Below, piece after piece: positions 45,100 to 53,994 of a stretch of DNA of 64,000 bases. The DNA lies in contig NC_009253.1 of assembly GCF_000016165.1 (NCBI RefSeq), forward strand, positions 3,544,105 through 3,608,104. The letters run 5' to 3'. Made by a program: the position numbers and the translations under genes. The stretch is from Desulforamulus reducens MI-1. GTDB taxonomy: Bacteria > Bacillota > Desulfotomaculia > Desulfotomaculales > Desulfotomaculaceae. The notes beneath the pieces are model-generated. The model had not been told where the DNA came from. It saw only the letters and a program-made list of their open reading frames with translations, and made no database searches. The first letter of the stretch is position 1, and every line of letters starts with the position of its first letter.

Positions 45100-45522
45100 C
45101 TAGAACGGTATGTCATCTCCGTTAAAGCTAATTTCGCTTCCAAAACCACTGCCGCTACCGCTACCACTGTTAAACTGGCCACCACCCTGGTTGTCCCTGT
45201 CTTTGGGCCAATCCAGGAAGCGGATAGAGTCTGCCACAACTTCTGCAGCTTTACGTCTTATACCCTGGCTGTCATCATAGGAGCGGATTTGTAAACGACC
45301 ATCCACAGCAATTAAGCGACCCTTGCCTAGGTTATTAGCACAGGTTTCAGCCAGCTTTTGCCATACAACAATGTCAATAAAATCCGTTTCCTTTTCTCTT
45401 TCTCTATTAAATTGCGGGCGATCAACCGCTATTGTCAGTCTTGCCACAGCAACGCCATTTGTGGTATATCGTAGTTCTGGATCCCGGGTCAGACGCCCAA
45501 TTAATATGATCTTATTGAGCAT
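45100..45522 (-). CDS. ssb: Single-stranded DNA-binding protein
   Basis: 140 aa. OB fold (MLNKIILIGRLTRDPELRYT, DFIDIVVWQKLAE), glycine/serine-rich linker and the acidic tip DDIPF that binds partner proteins. Between rpsF and rpsR, the usual order. Confidence 0.97.
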   Translation of the reverse strand: MLNKIILIGRLTRDPELRYTTNGVAVARLTIAVDRPQFNREREKETDFIDIVVWQKLAETCANNLGKGRLIAVDGRLQIRSYDDSQGIRRKAAEVVADSIRFLDWPKDRDNQGGGQFNSGSGSGSGFGSEISFNGDDIPF

Positions 45523-45558
45523 TTAAAAACACCGCCTTGGGTTTGTTCTATCCATTTA

Positions 45559-45846
45559 CTATTCGCCTTCGCGAATGATCATGTGACGAACTATATCATC
45601 ATTAATTTTCATAACCCTGTCAAGTTCAGCAGAAGCCGCAGGTTCTGCTTTGAACTGCATTAATACGTAGATACCTTCTTTGATCTTGTTGATCTCATAG
45701 GCCAGACGACGCTTACCCCACTTGTCTAGTTTGGTAACTTCGGCGCCCTTTTCTTCTACAACAGACTTAAATTTTTCCATCAATGCAGTTACTTTTTCCT
45801 CTTCAACTTCGGGTTTGATGATGTACATTACTTCGTAGTTGCGCAC
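45559..45846 (-). CDS. rpsF: 30S ribosomal protein S6
   Basis: 95 aa. MRNYEVMYIIKPEVEEEKV and KRRLAYEINKIKEGIYVLMQF are conserved. GTG start after GGAGGAGGTG. Its leader has a hairpin that could be an S6:S18 feedback site. Confidence 0.97.
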   Translation of the reverse strand: MRNYEVMYIIKPEVEEEKVTALMEKFKSVVEEKGAEVTKLDKWGKRRLAYEINKIKEGIYVLMQFKAEPAASAELDRVMKINDDIVRHMIIREGE

Positions 45847-45856
45847 AATAGTTCAC

Positions 45857-45900
45857 CTCCTCCCTCCGGACTAACGGCTCTACCCCTTGGTAGAGCAGGG
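45857..45900 (-). promoter_or_regulatory. Possible S6:S18 autoregulatory leader
   Basis: Stem GCTCTACC / GGTAGAGC (45877-45896) followed by CCG-containing sequence (GTTAGTCCGG) just before the rpsF ribosome site. S6:S18 complexes are known to bind a CCG-bearing hairpin ahead of rpsF in many bacteria; the match here is only by eye. Confidence 0.4.
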
Positions 45901-45976
45901 TGGGCAACATGCCTTTAAAGGCACTGTAAAATTATATCACCAATATATATAAAGGGCAAGTATTGATTTGTCTTGC

Positions 45977-46183
45977 TTATTTTTCTTCCTTATAGTCACC
46001 TTGGCTACTTATGACTGCCTTAACACTTTTTTCGAATTTTGGTCTGGGCAGCATAAGAACCCGATTACACTTTTGGCATTTGATGCGAAAATCAACCCCG
46101 GTCCGCATGACCTCCCAGGTGTCGCAGCCACATGGATGGGTCTTACGGGTTTTTACCACATCTCCCACTTGATATTTATGCAT
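45977..46183 (-). CDS. DUF951 small zinc-ribbon-like protein
   Basis: 68 aa. MHKYQVGDVVKTRKTHPCGCDTWEV and IKCQKCNRVLMLPRPKFEK give a C-x-C ... C-x-x-C set and the DUF951 pattern. Possibly nucleic-acid binding; function unknown. ATG 46181-46183 with GGGGAGGTG upstream; the longer frame from 46237 overlaps the upstream channel gene. It overlaps the mscS-like gene by 8 bases and precedes rpsF, an arrangement usual in Clostridia and bacilli. Confidence 0.9.
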   Translation of the reverse strand: MHKYQVGDVVKTRKTHPCGCDTWEVMRTGVDFRIKCQKCNRVLMLPRPKFEKSVKAVISSQGDYKEEK

Positions 46184-47045
46184 TGTCAGCACCTCCCCCA
46201 GTGGTAATAAGTACCCTGCGTGGATAAGGGATTTCAATACCTTCTTGGTCGAACACCTCTTTAATTCTCTTTCTTAGCTGTCGCTCAATTTCCCACTGAT
46301 ACATGGGCTTAGTTTTAGCAGTAATTCGTATAACGACATCGGATTCACCAAATCTGACAACTCCTAGTACATTAGGCCCTTCTATTAAGACCTCTGCCCA
46401 GGTTTTTGCAAATTCTTCACTCATCACTTTCAGCACTTCAATGGCCCTGTCGACATTTTCCTCGTAGGATATTCCTATTTCAACCAATGACAACATACCA
46501 CCACGATTATAGTTGGCCACTTGATCAATAATTCCATTTGGAATAATATGCAGTTGACCACCAACCTCCCTAATTTTGGTTACCCTCATACCAATCTCTT
46601 CTACGGTGCCAGTAACACCTGCAACTGTAACATATTCGCCAACTGCATATTGGTCTTCAAATAAAATAAAGAATCCCGTAATGATATCCCGCACTAGGTT
46701 TTGTGCTCCAAAGCCCACTGCCAACCCCAGTATACCAGCACCGGCCAGTATGGTCTTGGCTGCATTGGGAATAAATATCTCGATAATGGACATGGCAGCT
46801 ACAAAGTAAACAATATAGCGGAGGGCGCTTTTTAGCAAACCCGCTAAGGTTTGAGCTCGATTGTCACTAAAAAATTTTCCCGGTTTTGCAATAAATAATT
46901 TTTCAATGACCTTACTGCCGAAATAGATGGTAAATCGGGCCAGAATTAGGGTCGCAATAATTCTAAAGGTATTACTAATGGCCCTTTGTATATCATTTAT
47001 GGTATATAGGCCCAACATCCATTCCTTTAAATCATTTAACTCCAT
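46176..47045 (-). CDS. MscS-family mechanosensitive channel
   Basis: 289 aa. About three to four membrane helices in the first 130 residues, then the MscS pore helix and beta domain (AGILGLAVGFGAQNLVRDII, FEDQYAVGEYVTVAGVTGTVEEIGMRVTKI). YkuT/MscS small type. Releases solutes on osmotic down-shock. Followed by a DUF951 gene. Confidence 0.93.
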   Translation of the reverse strand: MELNDLKEWMLGLYTINDIQRAISNTFRIIATLILARFTIYFGSKVIEKLFIAKPGKFFSDNRAQTLAGLLKSALRYIVYFVAAMSIIEIFIPNAAKTILAGAGILGLAVGFGAQNLVRDIITGFFILFEDQYAVGEYVTVAGVTGTVEEIGMRVTKIREVGGQLHIIPNGIIDQVANYNRGGMLSLVEIGISYEENVDRAIEVLKVMSEEFAKTWAEVLIEGPNVLGVVRFGESDVVIRITAKTKPMYQWEIERQLRKRIKEVFDQEGIEIPYPRRVLITTGGGADNA

Positions 47046-47098
47046 AAAATCTCCTCTCTTAATACTTTCGCCCGATCATTATACATAGGCTAATATAT

Positions 47099-48496
47099 TT
47101 AGGCCATAAAGAAATTTTTGTAGGTTCTGTAGCTTTCAAAAATATCCGCTTTACTGGCAATTTCCATGGGGGCATGCATAGACAGCAGCGGTACACCACA
47201 ATCAACCACTTCAAATCCAAGTTCCGATATCATATGGGCGATGGTGCCACCACCTCCCTGGTCTACTTTACCTAATTCCCCGGTTTGCCAAGTGATATTA
47301 TTTTGGTTTAACATATTTCTTATAAATGCAATATATTCCGCATTGGCATCGTTGGTTTCATACTTACCCTTGACACCAGTATATTTTGTGATTACCACGC
47401 CGCCGCATAAATGGGCAGCGTTTTGTTTTTCCAATACTCCTTCAAAATTGGGATCCACTGCAGCTGTTACATCTGCAGAAAGGGCAATGGATTTCTCAAA
47501 GATATTGTACAAGGCTAATGCATTAAATTGGTTATACAATCTAACTCCAATTTCACTAACCGCATTTTGTAAAAATCGGCCCATCATACCGGTATTGCCG
47601 GTACTGCCAATCTCCTCCTTATCTATGAACAATGCTACCGCAGTTCGGGTGGGTTGATTTGCATCTAAAATTCCCTGCAGGGAGGTATATACGCAAACTC
47701 TGTCATCCTGTCCATAGGCTCCTACCATGCTCCGGTCAAGTCCCACATCATAGGCTGGACCCGCAGGAACTGCTTCTAATTCTGCACTGATAAAATCTTC
47801 TTCTGTTATACCATACTTTTGGTGTAACAGTTTTAATATATTTAGCTTCACCGCCGTATCCTTTTCTCCATTCTGAAGGGGAATACCTCCAATTAAAAGA
47901 TTGAGTTGTTCACCTTCAAATGCCTCCATTAATTTTTTGGCCATCTGATCCTTGGCCAGATGGGGCAAAAGATCCGTAACGGTGAATACAGGATCACCGG
48001 GGTTATCACCAATGGTTACATCCACAAGCTGTCCATTGGATTTACAAATAACTCCATGAAGAGCTAGGGGAATTGCCAACCACTGATATTTTTTAATTCC
48101 ACCATAGTAGTGGGTCTTAAAAAGACCTAAACCTTCATCCTGATATAAGGGGTGTGGTTTTAAATCCAATCTTGGTGCATCAATATGGGAACCAACTAGG
48201 CTAATACCCATATCCAGCCCCTTTTGTCCAATAATAGCCAATGCCACAACCTTTCCTTTGCTGCTGATAATGATTTTATCTCCGGCTTTCAGGTTTTGAC
48301 ATTGCTGCACGGGAATAAAACCCTTGGATTGAGCAGTATTAATAATCTCACGTACACAAGTCCGTTCTGTTTTACCCTTGGTAAGAAAATACTTATACCC
48401 TTCGGCAAAATCGAATATTTGCTTGGTTGTTTCTTCATTTACCTGTTGCCAAACATTCTTACGCTTGTATGTAAGGTCTTCTGGTCTTGTATTCAT
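47099..48496 (-). CDS. M18-family aminopeptidase
   Basis: 465 aa. Zinc-ligand motifs GSHIDAPRLDL, GQDDRVC, DKEEIGSTGNTGM, SADVTAAVDP and HAPMEI are present, as in the cytosolic dodecameric M18 (aspartyl) aminopeptidases. ATG 48494-48496 follows AGGAGG; the frame from 48529 overlaps that site. Terminal peptide trimming; not linked to its neighbours by an obvious pathway. Confidence 0.93.
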   Translation of the reverse strand: MNTRPEDLTYKRKNVWQQVNEETTKQIFDFAEGYKYFLTKGKTERTCVREIINTAQSKGFIPVQQCQNLKAGDKIIISSKGKVVALAIIGQKGLDMGISLVGSHIDAPRLDLKPHPLYQDEGLGLFKTHYYGGIKKYQWLAIPLALHGVICKSNGQLVDVTIGDNPGDPVFTVTDLLPHLAKDQMAKKLMEAFEGEQLNLLIGGIPLQNGEKDTAVKLNILKLLHQKYGITEEDFISAELEAVPAGPAYDVGLDRSMVGAYGQDDRVCVYTSLQGILDANQPTRTAVALFIDKEEIGSTGNTGMMGRFLQNAVSEIGVRLYNQFNALALYNIFEKSIALSADVTAAVDPNFEGVLEKQNAAHLCGGVVITKYTGVKGKYETNDANAEYIAFIRNMLNQNNITWQTGELGKVDQGGGGTIAHMISELGFEVVDCGVPLLSMHAPMEIASKADIFESYRTYKNFFMA

Positions 48497-48564
48497 TAAC
48501 TGTCCTCCTAATTTTTTAGATCTAAACATTTTATTATAACCCTAGTCTTATCATAATAATTTCT

Positions 48565-49335
48565 TTACACTTCCGTACCTGGCCCGTTAGGGATGTGTTT
48601 AAAAAGGAACTGGCTACTAAACTCTGTCAACAGGGGTGGCAACAAATTTTGGTTTTTTATGATAGGACCAACTACCCCTATTAGATAGGAATGATCGATT
48701 CCTTGGGCCAAGTGGCCTAAAAATCCACCCGCACCCAGTAAAGCCAATGGAACCTGAAGGGGTATTAAAATAGTAATACTAACCACAATAATGACCATGC
48801 CGCTGGTAAATCCCAATAACAATCCGCCAACTTTATCCATCAGACCCAGCGGACTAAATCTTAAAAGGATTTCCAGCATCCAGGCTATCACTCCGGCAAT
48901 TGTTTTCACTATAATGTATATTGCCACAAAGGCCAGAATTTTTAAAATCCCCTGGGCCAGTATTAAATTTAGTGCTTGTCCTACGGTTTTATTGGGCCCC
49001 ATTTGACTCAATTGGGCAATAATATCCGTCCAAGGACTGGGTAAGATAACCTGGGAGCTTATTTTTTCTAATAAATCCACAGGTAATTTTAATATTTCAG
49101 GGTTGTTAAAGGCCCCCGGTAATTTAACCAGGGGTTTTATCATTTGTGCTATGCCATCTGCCCAACCCCAGTTATCCGCTAACCAAAAGGCAACACTGTT
49201 ATGATAGGTTACTGCAGCATAAAATGCTATTAATAGAGTAGCTAGTTTAATAAAACTTTTAACCAAGCCTTTTGCCAATCCCTTAAGACTTGCAATTACT
49301 AAAATAAAAATAAAAATGTAATCCAGCCAATTAAT
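48565..49335 (-). CDS. CvpA-family membrane protein (probable ATT start)
   Basis: About 256 aa with six or so membrane helices. The start NWLDYIFIFILVIASLKGLAKGL is typical of CvpA/YshB proteins (colicin V production family). TTGGAGG (about 49345-49351) is followed by TGTAAGAGA and ATT AAT TGG, so translation probably begins with ATT at 49333-49335, giving the family's usual MNWLD. A TTG frame from 49362 would include the RBS. Function unclear; possibly cell-wall or division related. Confidence 0.8.
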   Translation of the reverse strand: MNWLDYIFIFILVIASLKGLAKGLVKSFIKLATLLIAFYAAVTYHNSVAFWLADNWGWADGIAQMIKPLVKLPGAFNNPEILKLPVDLLEKISSQVILPSPWTDIIAQLSQMGPNKTVGQALNLILAQGILKILAFVAIYIIVKTIAGVIAWMLEILLRFSPLGLMDKVGGLLLGFTSGMVIIVVSITILIPLQVPLALLGAGGFLGHLAQGIDHSYLIGVVGPIIKNQNLLPPLLTEFSSQFLFKHIPNGPGTEV

Positions 49336-49423
49336 TCTCTTACACCTCCAAAGTACAATCAAAGAACAAATTCCATTGCAATCTTGGGTTCGCTGTTGTT
49401 TTATAAATCTCCTTCTATTCTTT

Positions 49424-50479
49424 TTATCGCCTTCTAAACTTAAAAATAGGCACTGTTAAAAGGGCTATAATTAATATTAATCCTGCATAGCCAAATAAAG
49501 GATATAAAAGACGAACTAGAAAAGAAAAATCAAAATAGGCTAAGGGCAATACAAGCAAGCAAATGGCAATACCAAAAAACCGGTAGCGTCTGCCACCTTC
49601 AGGGGCAAAGCGACTGGCAAATCCATGAGCATCTGCAATGGCCGTTGTGAGCATAGCAATCCAGATCAACAATGCAAAGACTGGCCTTAACACTTTACTA
49701 ACACAAGAGGCCATGTATAACATAGGTACTTCATAATTAAGGATTGCTGGATAAAAGGCTAATCCCGCCAATGTTACCATGGCAAGGGCAACTCCTAGGC
49801 CAAGACCCCCAATAACTCCTGCATAAACACCGGTTCTGATTGTTATGGAACGCCCCATTGTTGAGAGAACTGCCACAGGAACAATCATATTACAAGACAC
49901 ATAAAGTACACTGGATAATAACCAGTGACCCCCAACTCCTTTTTGATTAATGTAAGGAATTTCCGCCGGTAACCCATGGCTAGCCAGAGCAAGGCTAGCT
50001 ATTAAACAAACTGCTGCCAACTTTAACGGAACCAATATTACATTAATTGTTAATAACCCATCCAAACCATGAAAAATTACCACAAAAATTGCCAGGAGTG
50101 CCAAAGCAATACCTAGCCATTGAGGTAATCCGAGGTATTCTTGAACCACTGCCCCGGTACCGCTCAACATGATGCCAAGTCCCCCCACTAACATAAATAC
50201 ACTTAAAATATCCATAAACTTTCCTGCCCAGGGTCCCAGTAGATAACAAAGCAGTTCCTGATAATTACCCGAACGCAAACGGACGCTTAGGTGTAAAACT
50301 AAGGCCCCTAAATAAGCAAATAATCCCGCAGCTGCAATAACTCCAAGCAACCCTTTATAGCCAAACAAAATAAAAAATTGTAATATTTCTTGTCCCGATG
50401 CAAAACCTGCCCCAATTATTGTACCAATATAGGTAGCAACTAAGCTGACTAGTAATCCAAGATTTGCTCTATTAATCAT
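49424..50479 (-). CDS. YkvI-type membrane permease
   Basis: 351 aa with about ten membrane helices. ATYIGTIIGAGFASGQEILQ near the start is the mark of the YkvI group in the APC/LeuT-like superfamily. Substrate unknown. ATG 50477-50479 with AGGGGGGTA upstream, preferred to the frame from 50527. Confidence 0.85.
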   Translation of the reverse strand: MINRANLGLLVSLVATYIGTIIGAGFASGQEILQFFILFGYKGLLGVIAAAGLFAYLGALVLHLSVRLRSGNYQELLCYLLGPWAGKFMDILSVFMLVGGLGIMLSGTGAVVQEYLGLPQWLGIALALLAIFVVIFHGLDGLLTINVILVPLKLAAVCLIASLALASHGLPAEIPYINQKGVGGHWLLSSVLYVSCNMIVPVAVLSTMGRSITIRTGVYAGVIGGLGLGVALAMVTLAGLAFYPAILNYEVPMLYMASCVSKVLRPVFALLIWIAMLTTAIADAHGFASRFAPEGGRRYRFFGIAICLLVLPLAYFDFSFLVRLLYPLFGYAGLILIIALLTVPIFKFRRR

Positions 50480-50707
50480 GAATACCCCCCTATAAATACG
50501 AATATTATTAAGAGATATGAGAGGCAAGCCCCAGTAACTCCCTAAATAACTATGCTAAAAATCTAAGACCTTGAACCAAAAGATATAAAATGTTAGCTAA
50601 TAGTTCGTTATTTAATTAATTATTTTAAAATATTACATATTATGGAATAAATAAGATTTAAATTGGAAATAAATATAGTAGGTTGTCTTTTGAAGGGAAG
50701 TGATGAC

Positions 50708-51313
50708 ATGTCATTGCATATAGATTCTTTTTGCCAGCAAGCAGTGATACCTGCCAAAACAAGAATAAGTATCGAGGATGCCCTTGGTGTGGATATTTTT
50801 AGTATGGATCTAGTAAGCCGCTTGAAAAATTACGGTGTAGAAAGCTCCAATGAAGTGGTTATTGTTTGTATTGGCACCGACCGCTCCACCGGGGATTGCC
50901 TTGGACCCTTAGTGGGAACCAAAATGACAAGTCAAAGTGACCATGATTTTGTAATCTACGGTACCCTCGATGATCCCGTTCATGCTAGCAATTTAAATGA
51001 TAAGCTTGATTTTATTACAAAGGTACATCCCAACGCCATTATCATAGCCATTGATGCATGTTTAGGTCATCTAGAAAATGTCGGTTGTATTAACATAGGT
51101 GACGGTTCATTATTCCCAGGGGCTGGTGTAAAAAAATCGTTGCCTGCGGTGGGACAAATTCATATTACTGGTGTGGTAAATGTGGGGGGATTTATGGAAT
51201 ATTTGGTTTTGCAAAATACCCGACTTAACCTAGTAATGAGATTGGCAGATTTAATAAAGGATGGTTTAATAAAAACCTCACAGCTTATGAAAACAGAAAC
51301 CCGAAGTTGCTAA
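50708..51313 (+). CDS. yyaC: YyaC-like sporulation protein (DUF1256)
   Basis: 201 aa. VVIVCIGTDRSTGDCLGPLVG and AIDACLG, GAGVKKSLPAVGQIHITGVVN match the DUF1256/YyaC family, a putative spore peptidase fold related to GPR/hydrogenase maturation proteases. ATG 50708-50710 after AAGGGAAG. One of few rightward genes. Its stop lies inside a terminator hairpin (51296-51327). Confidence 0.92.
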   Translation: MSLHIDSFCQQAVIPAKTRISIEDALGVDIFSMDLVSRLKNYGVESSNEVVIVCIGTDRSTGDCLGPLVGTKMTSQSDHDFVIYGTLDDPVHASNLNDKLDFITKVHPNAIIIAIDACLGHLENVGCINIGDGSLFPGAGVKKSLPAVGQIHITGVVNVGGFMEYLVLQNTRLNLVMRLADLIKDGLIKTSQLMKTETRSC

Positions 51314-51327
51314 ACTTCGGGTTTCTG
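51296..51327. terminator. Terminator overlapping yyaC stop
   Basis: AGAAACCCGAAGT / ACTTCGGGTTTCT stem; the yyaC stop is in the loop. Serves the convergent neighbour as well. Confidence 0.85.
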
Positions 51328-51376
51328 ACTGTAGAAAAACTCCTTATTTGTATTTACTTTGTTAATAATCCCTTTA

Positions 51377-52003
51377 TTAATGACCAGCCAGAAGGGAAAT
51401 AACTTCATCATCATCAATCTGACAAAAATTTTTATAAAATTGCCCCACAGCGTAAAAGGGCTCTTGGGAAACCAGGCAAATCAAATGGTCCACTTCTTTC
51501 TCTAACCTTTCTACTGTATCCGGTGGTGCCACTGGGATAGCTAATGTTATCTTCTTACAACCAGATTTTTGTAAAGACCTTAACGCAGCAATAACAGTGG
51601 CCCCTGTGGCAATTCCGTCATCCACAAGAATAGCATGTCTATTACTTAAAACAGCTGGCTCAGATTTACCTTTATAAAGAATCCTCCTTCTCTCAATTTC
51701 TTTTACAATTTTTTTAACTATGGGTTCTAACTCTTTTGGGGTTAAATTTAAATCATTAATTAATTTCTCATTATAAATTGCTGTTCCATCCTCAGTTACT
51801 GCACCAATGGCAATTTCCGGGTTGTGGGGCAATCCAATTTTTTTAGGAATAATGATGTCCAGAGGTATTTGAAAACGTTGAGCTATTTGAGCACCCACCA
51901 CCACGCCACCTCTGGGAATTGCCATAACAATACCATTTTCTATTTTTATCTTTTCTAAGGCTACGGCCATTCTTTGTCCGGCATCAATTCTGTTTTCAAA
52001 CAA
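51377..52003 (-). CDS. Phosphoribosyltransferase-family protein
   Basis: 208 aa type-I PRTase fold: GIVMAIPRGGVVVGAQIA and the PRPP loop AILVDDGIATGATVIAAL. Resembles the small family often annotated as a predicted phosphoribosyltransferase with a dienelactone-like partner elsewhere; substrate unknown. TTG start after GAGGAGGG. Confidence 0.85.
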   Translation of the reverse strand: MFENRIDAGQRMAVALEKIKIENGIVMAIPRGGVVVGAQIAQRFQIPLDIIIPKKIGLPHNPEIAIGAVTEDGTAIYNEKLINDLNLTPKELEPIVKKIVKEIERRRILYKGKSEPAVLSNRHAILVDDGIATGATVIAALRSLQKSGCKKITLAIPVAPPDTVERLEKEVDHLICLVSQEPFYAVGQFYKNFCQIDDDEVISLLAGH

Positions 52004-52046
52004 ACAAAACCCTCCTCATAGATAAGGTGGGTTTTTTAATCATTTC

Positions 52047-52550
52047 TTATTCAATTTTTTCTAAGGACCTTTGAATAGCTATTTTTTCTTCTTCCGTTAG
52101 GCTATAGTCTGAGGTTCCTTTACGAATTGGTTTTGCGTAAAGCCTAGTCTCATCTCTACCATACAAACCCGTTAATATAACACCGTCTCCTCTGCGATCC
52201 AGCATGGCAATGGAAAAACTTAAGTCACTACCCATATTCTCAAAGGCATTAAATCGTACCAACCCAATATTATGTATGCTTTGTGCCACTTGTTCCTTTA
52301 GGATTGCATACTCATGCATTAATTCATTCTTATTTTTTTCTAAGTTTATTACATCATTGGCATATTGATGGAGTATTTCTTCTAAATCTGCTCCTGATGG
52401 TCCCCGGGTAAGAAGTCTGTATTTTTTACTTACTTCTTTAAATCGGTGGTATAGTAAAAGCTGCATTAGCATTAGAACAAATACCACTAGAACTAATCCT
52501 AAAATAATATAGGATGAATTGGTACCAATAACTTTATCAATGTTATTCAC
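52047..52550 (-). CDS. DUF4446 membrane-anchored protein
   Basis: 167 aa. One N-terminal membrane helix (YIILGLVLVVFVLMLMQLLL), a coiled segment, then the conserved NIGLVRFNAFENMGSDLSFSIAMLD and GVILTGLYGRDETRLYAKPI. DUF4446 genes commonly sit near the parAB-origin region in Clostridia. Function unknown. Confidence 0.9.
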   Translation of the reverse strand: MNNIDKVIGTNSSYIILGLVLVVFVLMLMQLLLYHRFKEVSKKYRLLTRGPSGADLEEILHQYANDVINLEKNKNELMHEYAILKEQVAQSIHNIGLVRFNAFENMGSDLSFSIAMLDRRGDGVILTGLYGRDETRLYAKPIRKGTSDYSLTEEEKIAIQRSLEKIE

Positions 52551-52708
52551 TTATCTTTACCTACCTTTAAGGCTATGTTTATAATGAGTGATATTAGTAT
52601 ACCTTTGATCCCATGCACTGATGATAAATACTAATTGGCGTCCGAGGTATATTATACCAAATTTTTTTATCAATTCTAGTTAAAATTTAAATTATAGAGG
52701 GTGTTTCA

Positions 52709-53884
52709 TTGAAAATATTATTAATTGATGGCTCTTGTGGTTTAAAACTGGATATATTTCTCGGTGCACTACTCCATACAGGTGTCAACGAAAAGACTGT
52801 TCATGAGGAGATAAAGAAGTTAAATTTAAATTATCAACTAAAGGTTACTGATGAAAGTTTATCTTTATCTTCAGCCAAACGGGTAGAACTGATGATAGAT
52901 GAGCCTTCGAACATGACCATTAATTATCTAATTTCCCTCATTGAAACCAGTGGGTTAAAACCAAAGGTAAAAACCTTGGTTTCGGACGTGCTTCTAAGAT
53001 TATCCTTTACGATGGCCCGGTTAAATAACATTCCCCTAGCACAAGTTTTCATAGAAGCATCCTTAAAAAAATTAATTTTATTAATCGCCATAGCAATAGC
53101 TGTTGAAGAATTGGCACCAAAAAAAATCTTTTTAAATTCCCTTTCCCTAGGAAGCGGTATGATAAATCTTGGTGAATCCTATATACCGATTCCTTCCCCA
53201 GTCACTGCTGAACTTCTAAAGGGTTTACCAGTAAGCTTTGGCCCAGTGGAAGGTGAATTGGTTGGACCCGTGGAGGCTTCATTGGTCAATACTCTGGTGG
53301 ATGAATATTCTTTTCCTTCATCTTTTATACCCCATCTCTATGGTTATGGTCTAGGGGATTTAAAATCAAACAACTTCCATGCCCTAAGAGTAATTATTGG
53401 TACGAAAGAAGAAAGAATTTTTTTAACAGATGAAATTGCTGTATTGGAAACTAATATCGATGATATGAATCCGGAATTTTACCCTTATATTCAGGATAAA
53501 TTTTTAAAATCAGGAGCCTTGGATGTATTTCTTACACCTATTATAATGAAAAAAGGTCGCCCAGGCGTAAAATTATCCGTTCTTTGTAAGCCCTTCCAAA
53601 CAGAAAAATTATGCAATTTACTACTAACAGAAACCAGTTCCCTTGGTGTCCGCATCTGTTACCAAAATAGAAAAATTGCTCACCGTGAGACCAAAAAGGT
53701 TGAAACCCGTTTTGGTCTGGTAACAGTAAAAGTAGCCCGTTTAAGAAAGGATGCTCCTATCCTAAGGATTACACCTGAATATGAGGATTGCAAAAGAATT
53801 GCCTTGGATCAAGATATACCGATTGGTGAAGTATATAGTGAAACAATGAAAGCATCTGAAATCTTAGTTACAAACAATTTTTAG
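52709..53884 (+). CDS. larC: Divergent LarC-family protein
   Basis: 391 aa. The C-terminal half is a good LarC match (LETNIDDMNPEFYPYIQDKF, MKKGRPGVKLSVLC, TSSLGVRICYQNR). LarC is the CTP-dependent nickel insertase of the lactate racemase cofactor pathway. The N-terminal half is eroded: the expected CFSGISGDMFLGALL reads GSCGLKLDIFLGALL, and the usual His-rich HFHEVGAVDSI region reads VFIEASLKKLI. No larB, larE or larA nearby. It may be specialised or on its way to loss. TTG start with GAGGG upstream. Confidence 0.8.
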   Translation: MKILLIDGSCGLKLDIFLGALLHTGVNEKTVHEEIKKLNLNYQLKVTDESLSLSSAKRVELMIDEPSNMTINYLISLIETSGLKPKVKTLVSDVLLRLSFTMARLNNIPLAQVFIEASLKKLILLIAIAIAVEELAPKKIFLNSLSLGSGMINLGESYIPIPSPVTAELLKGLPVSFGPVEGELVGPVEASLVNTLVDEYSFPSSFIPHLYGYGLGDLKSNNFHALRVIIGTKEERIFLTDEIAVLETNIDDMNPEFYPYIQDKFLKSGALDVFLTPIIMKKGRPGVKLSVLCKPFQTEKLCNLLLTETSSLGVRICYQNRKIAHRETKKVETRFGLVTVKVARLRKDAPILRITPEYEDCKRIALDQDIPIGEVYSETMKASEILVTNNF

Positions 53885-53938
53885 ATAATAAATTATTAAT
53901 TCCCTTAAAACGTTTGTTCGGTGTTTCGTTAAATATAG

Positions 53939-53965
53939 GAGGCCTGAAAAACATACTCAGGCCTC
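53939..53965. terminator. Convergent terminator between larC and degV
   Basis: GAGGCCTGA / TCAGGCCTC stem with a 9-base loop in the convergent gap. Confidence 0.8.
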
Positions 53966-53994
53966 TGATCAATAAAGTTATTCTTAAAGGATAA

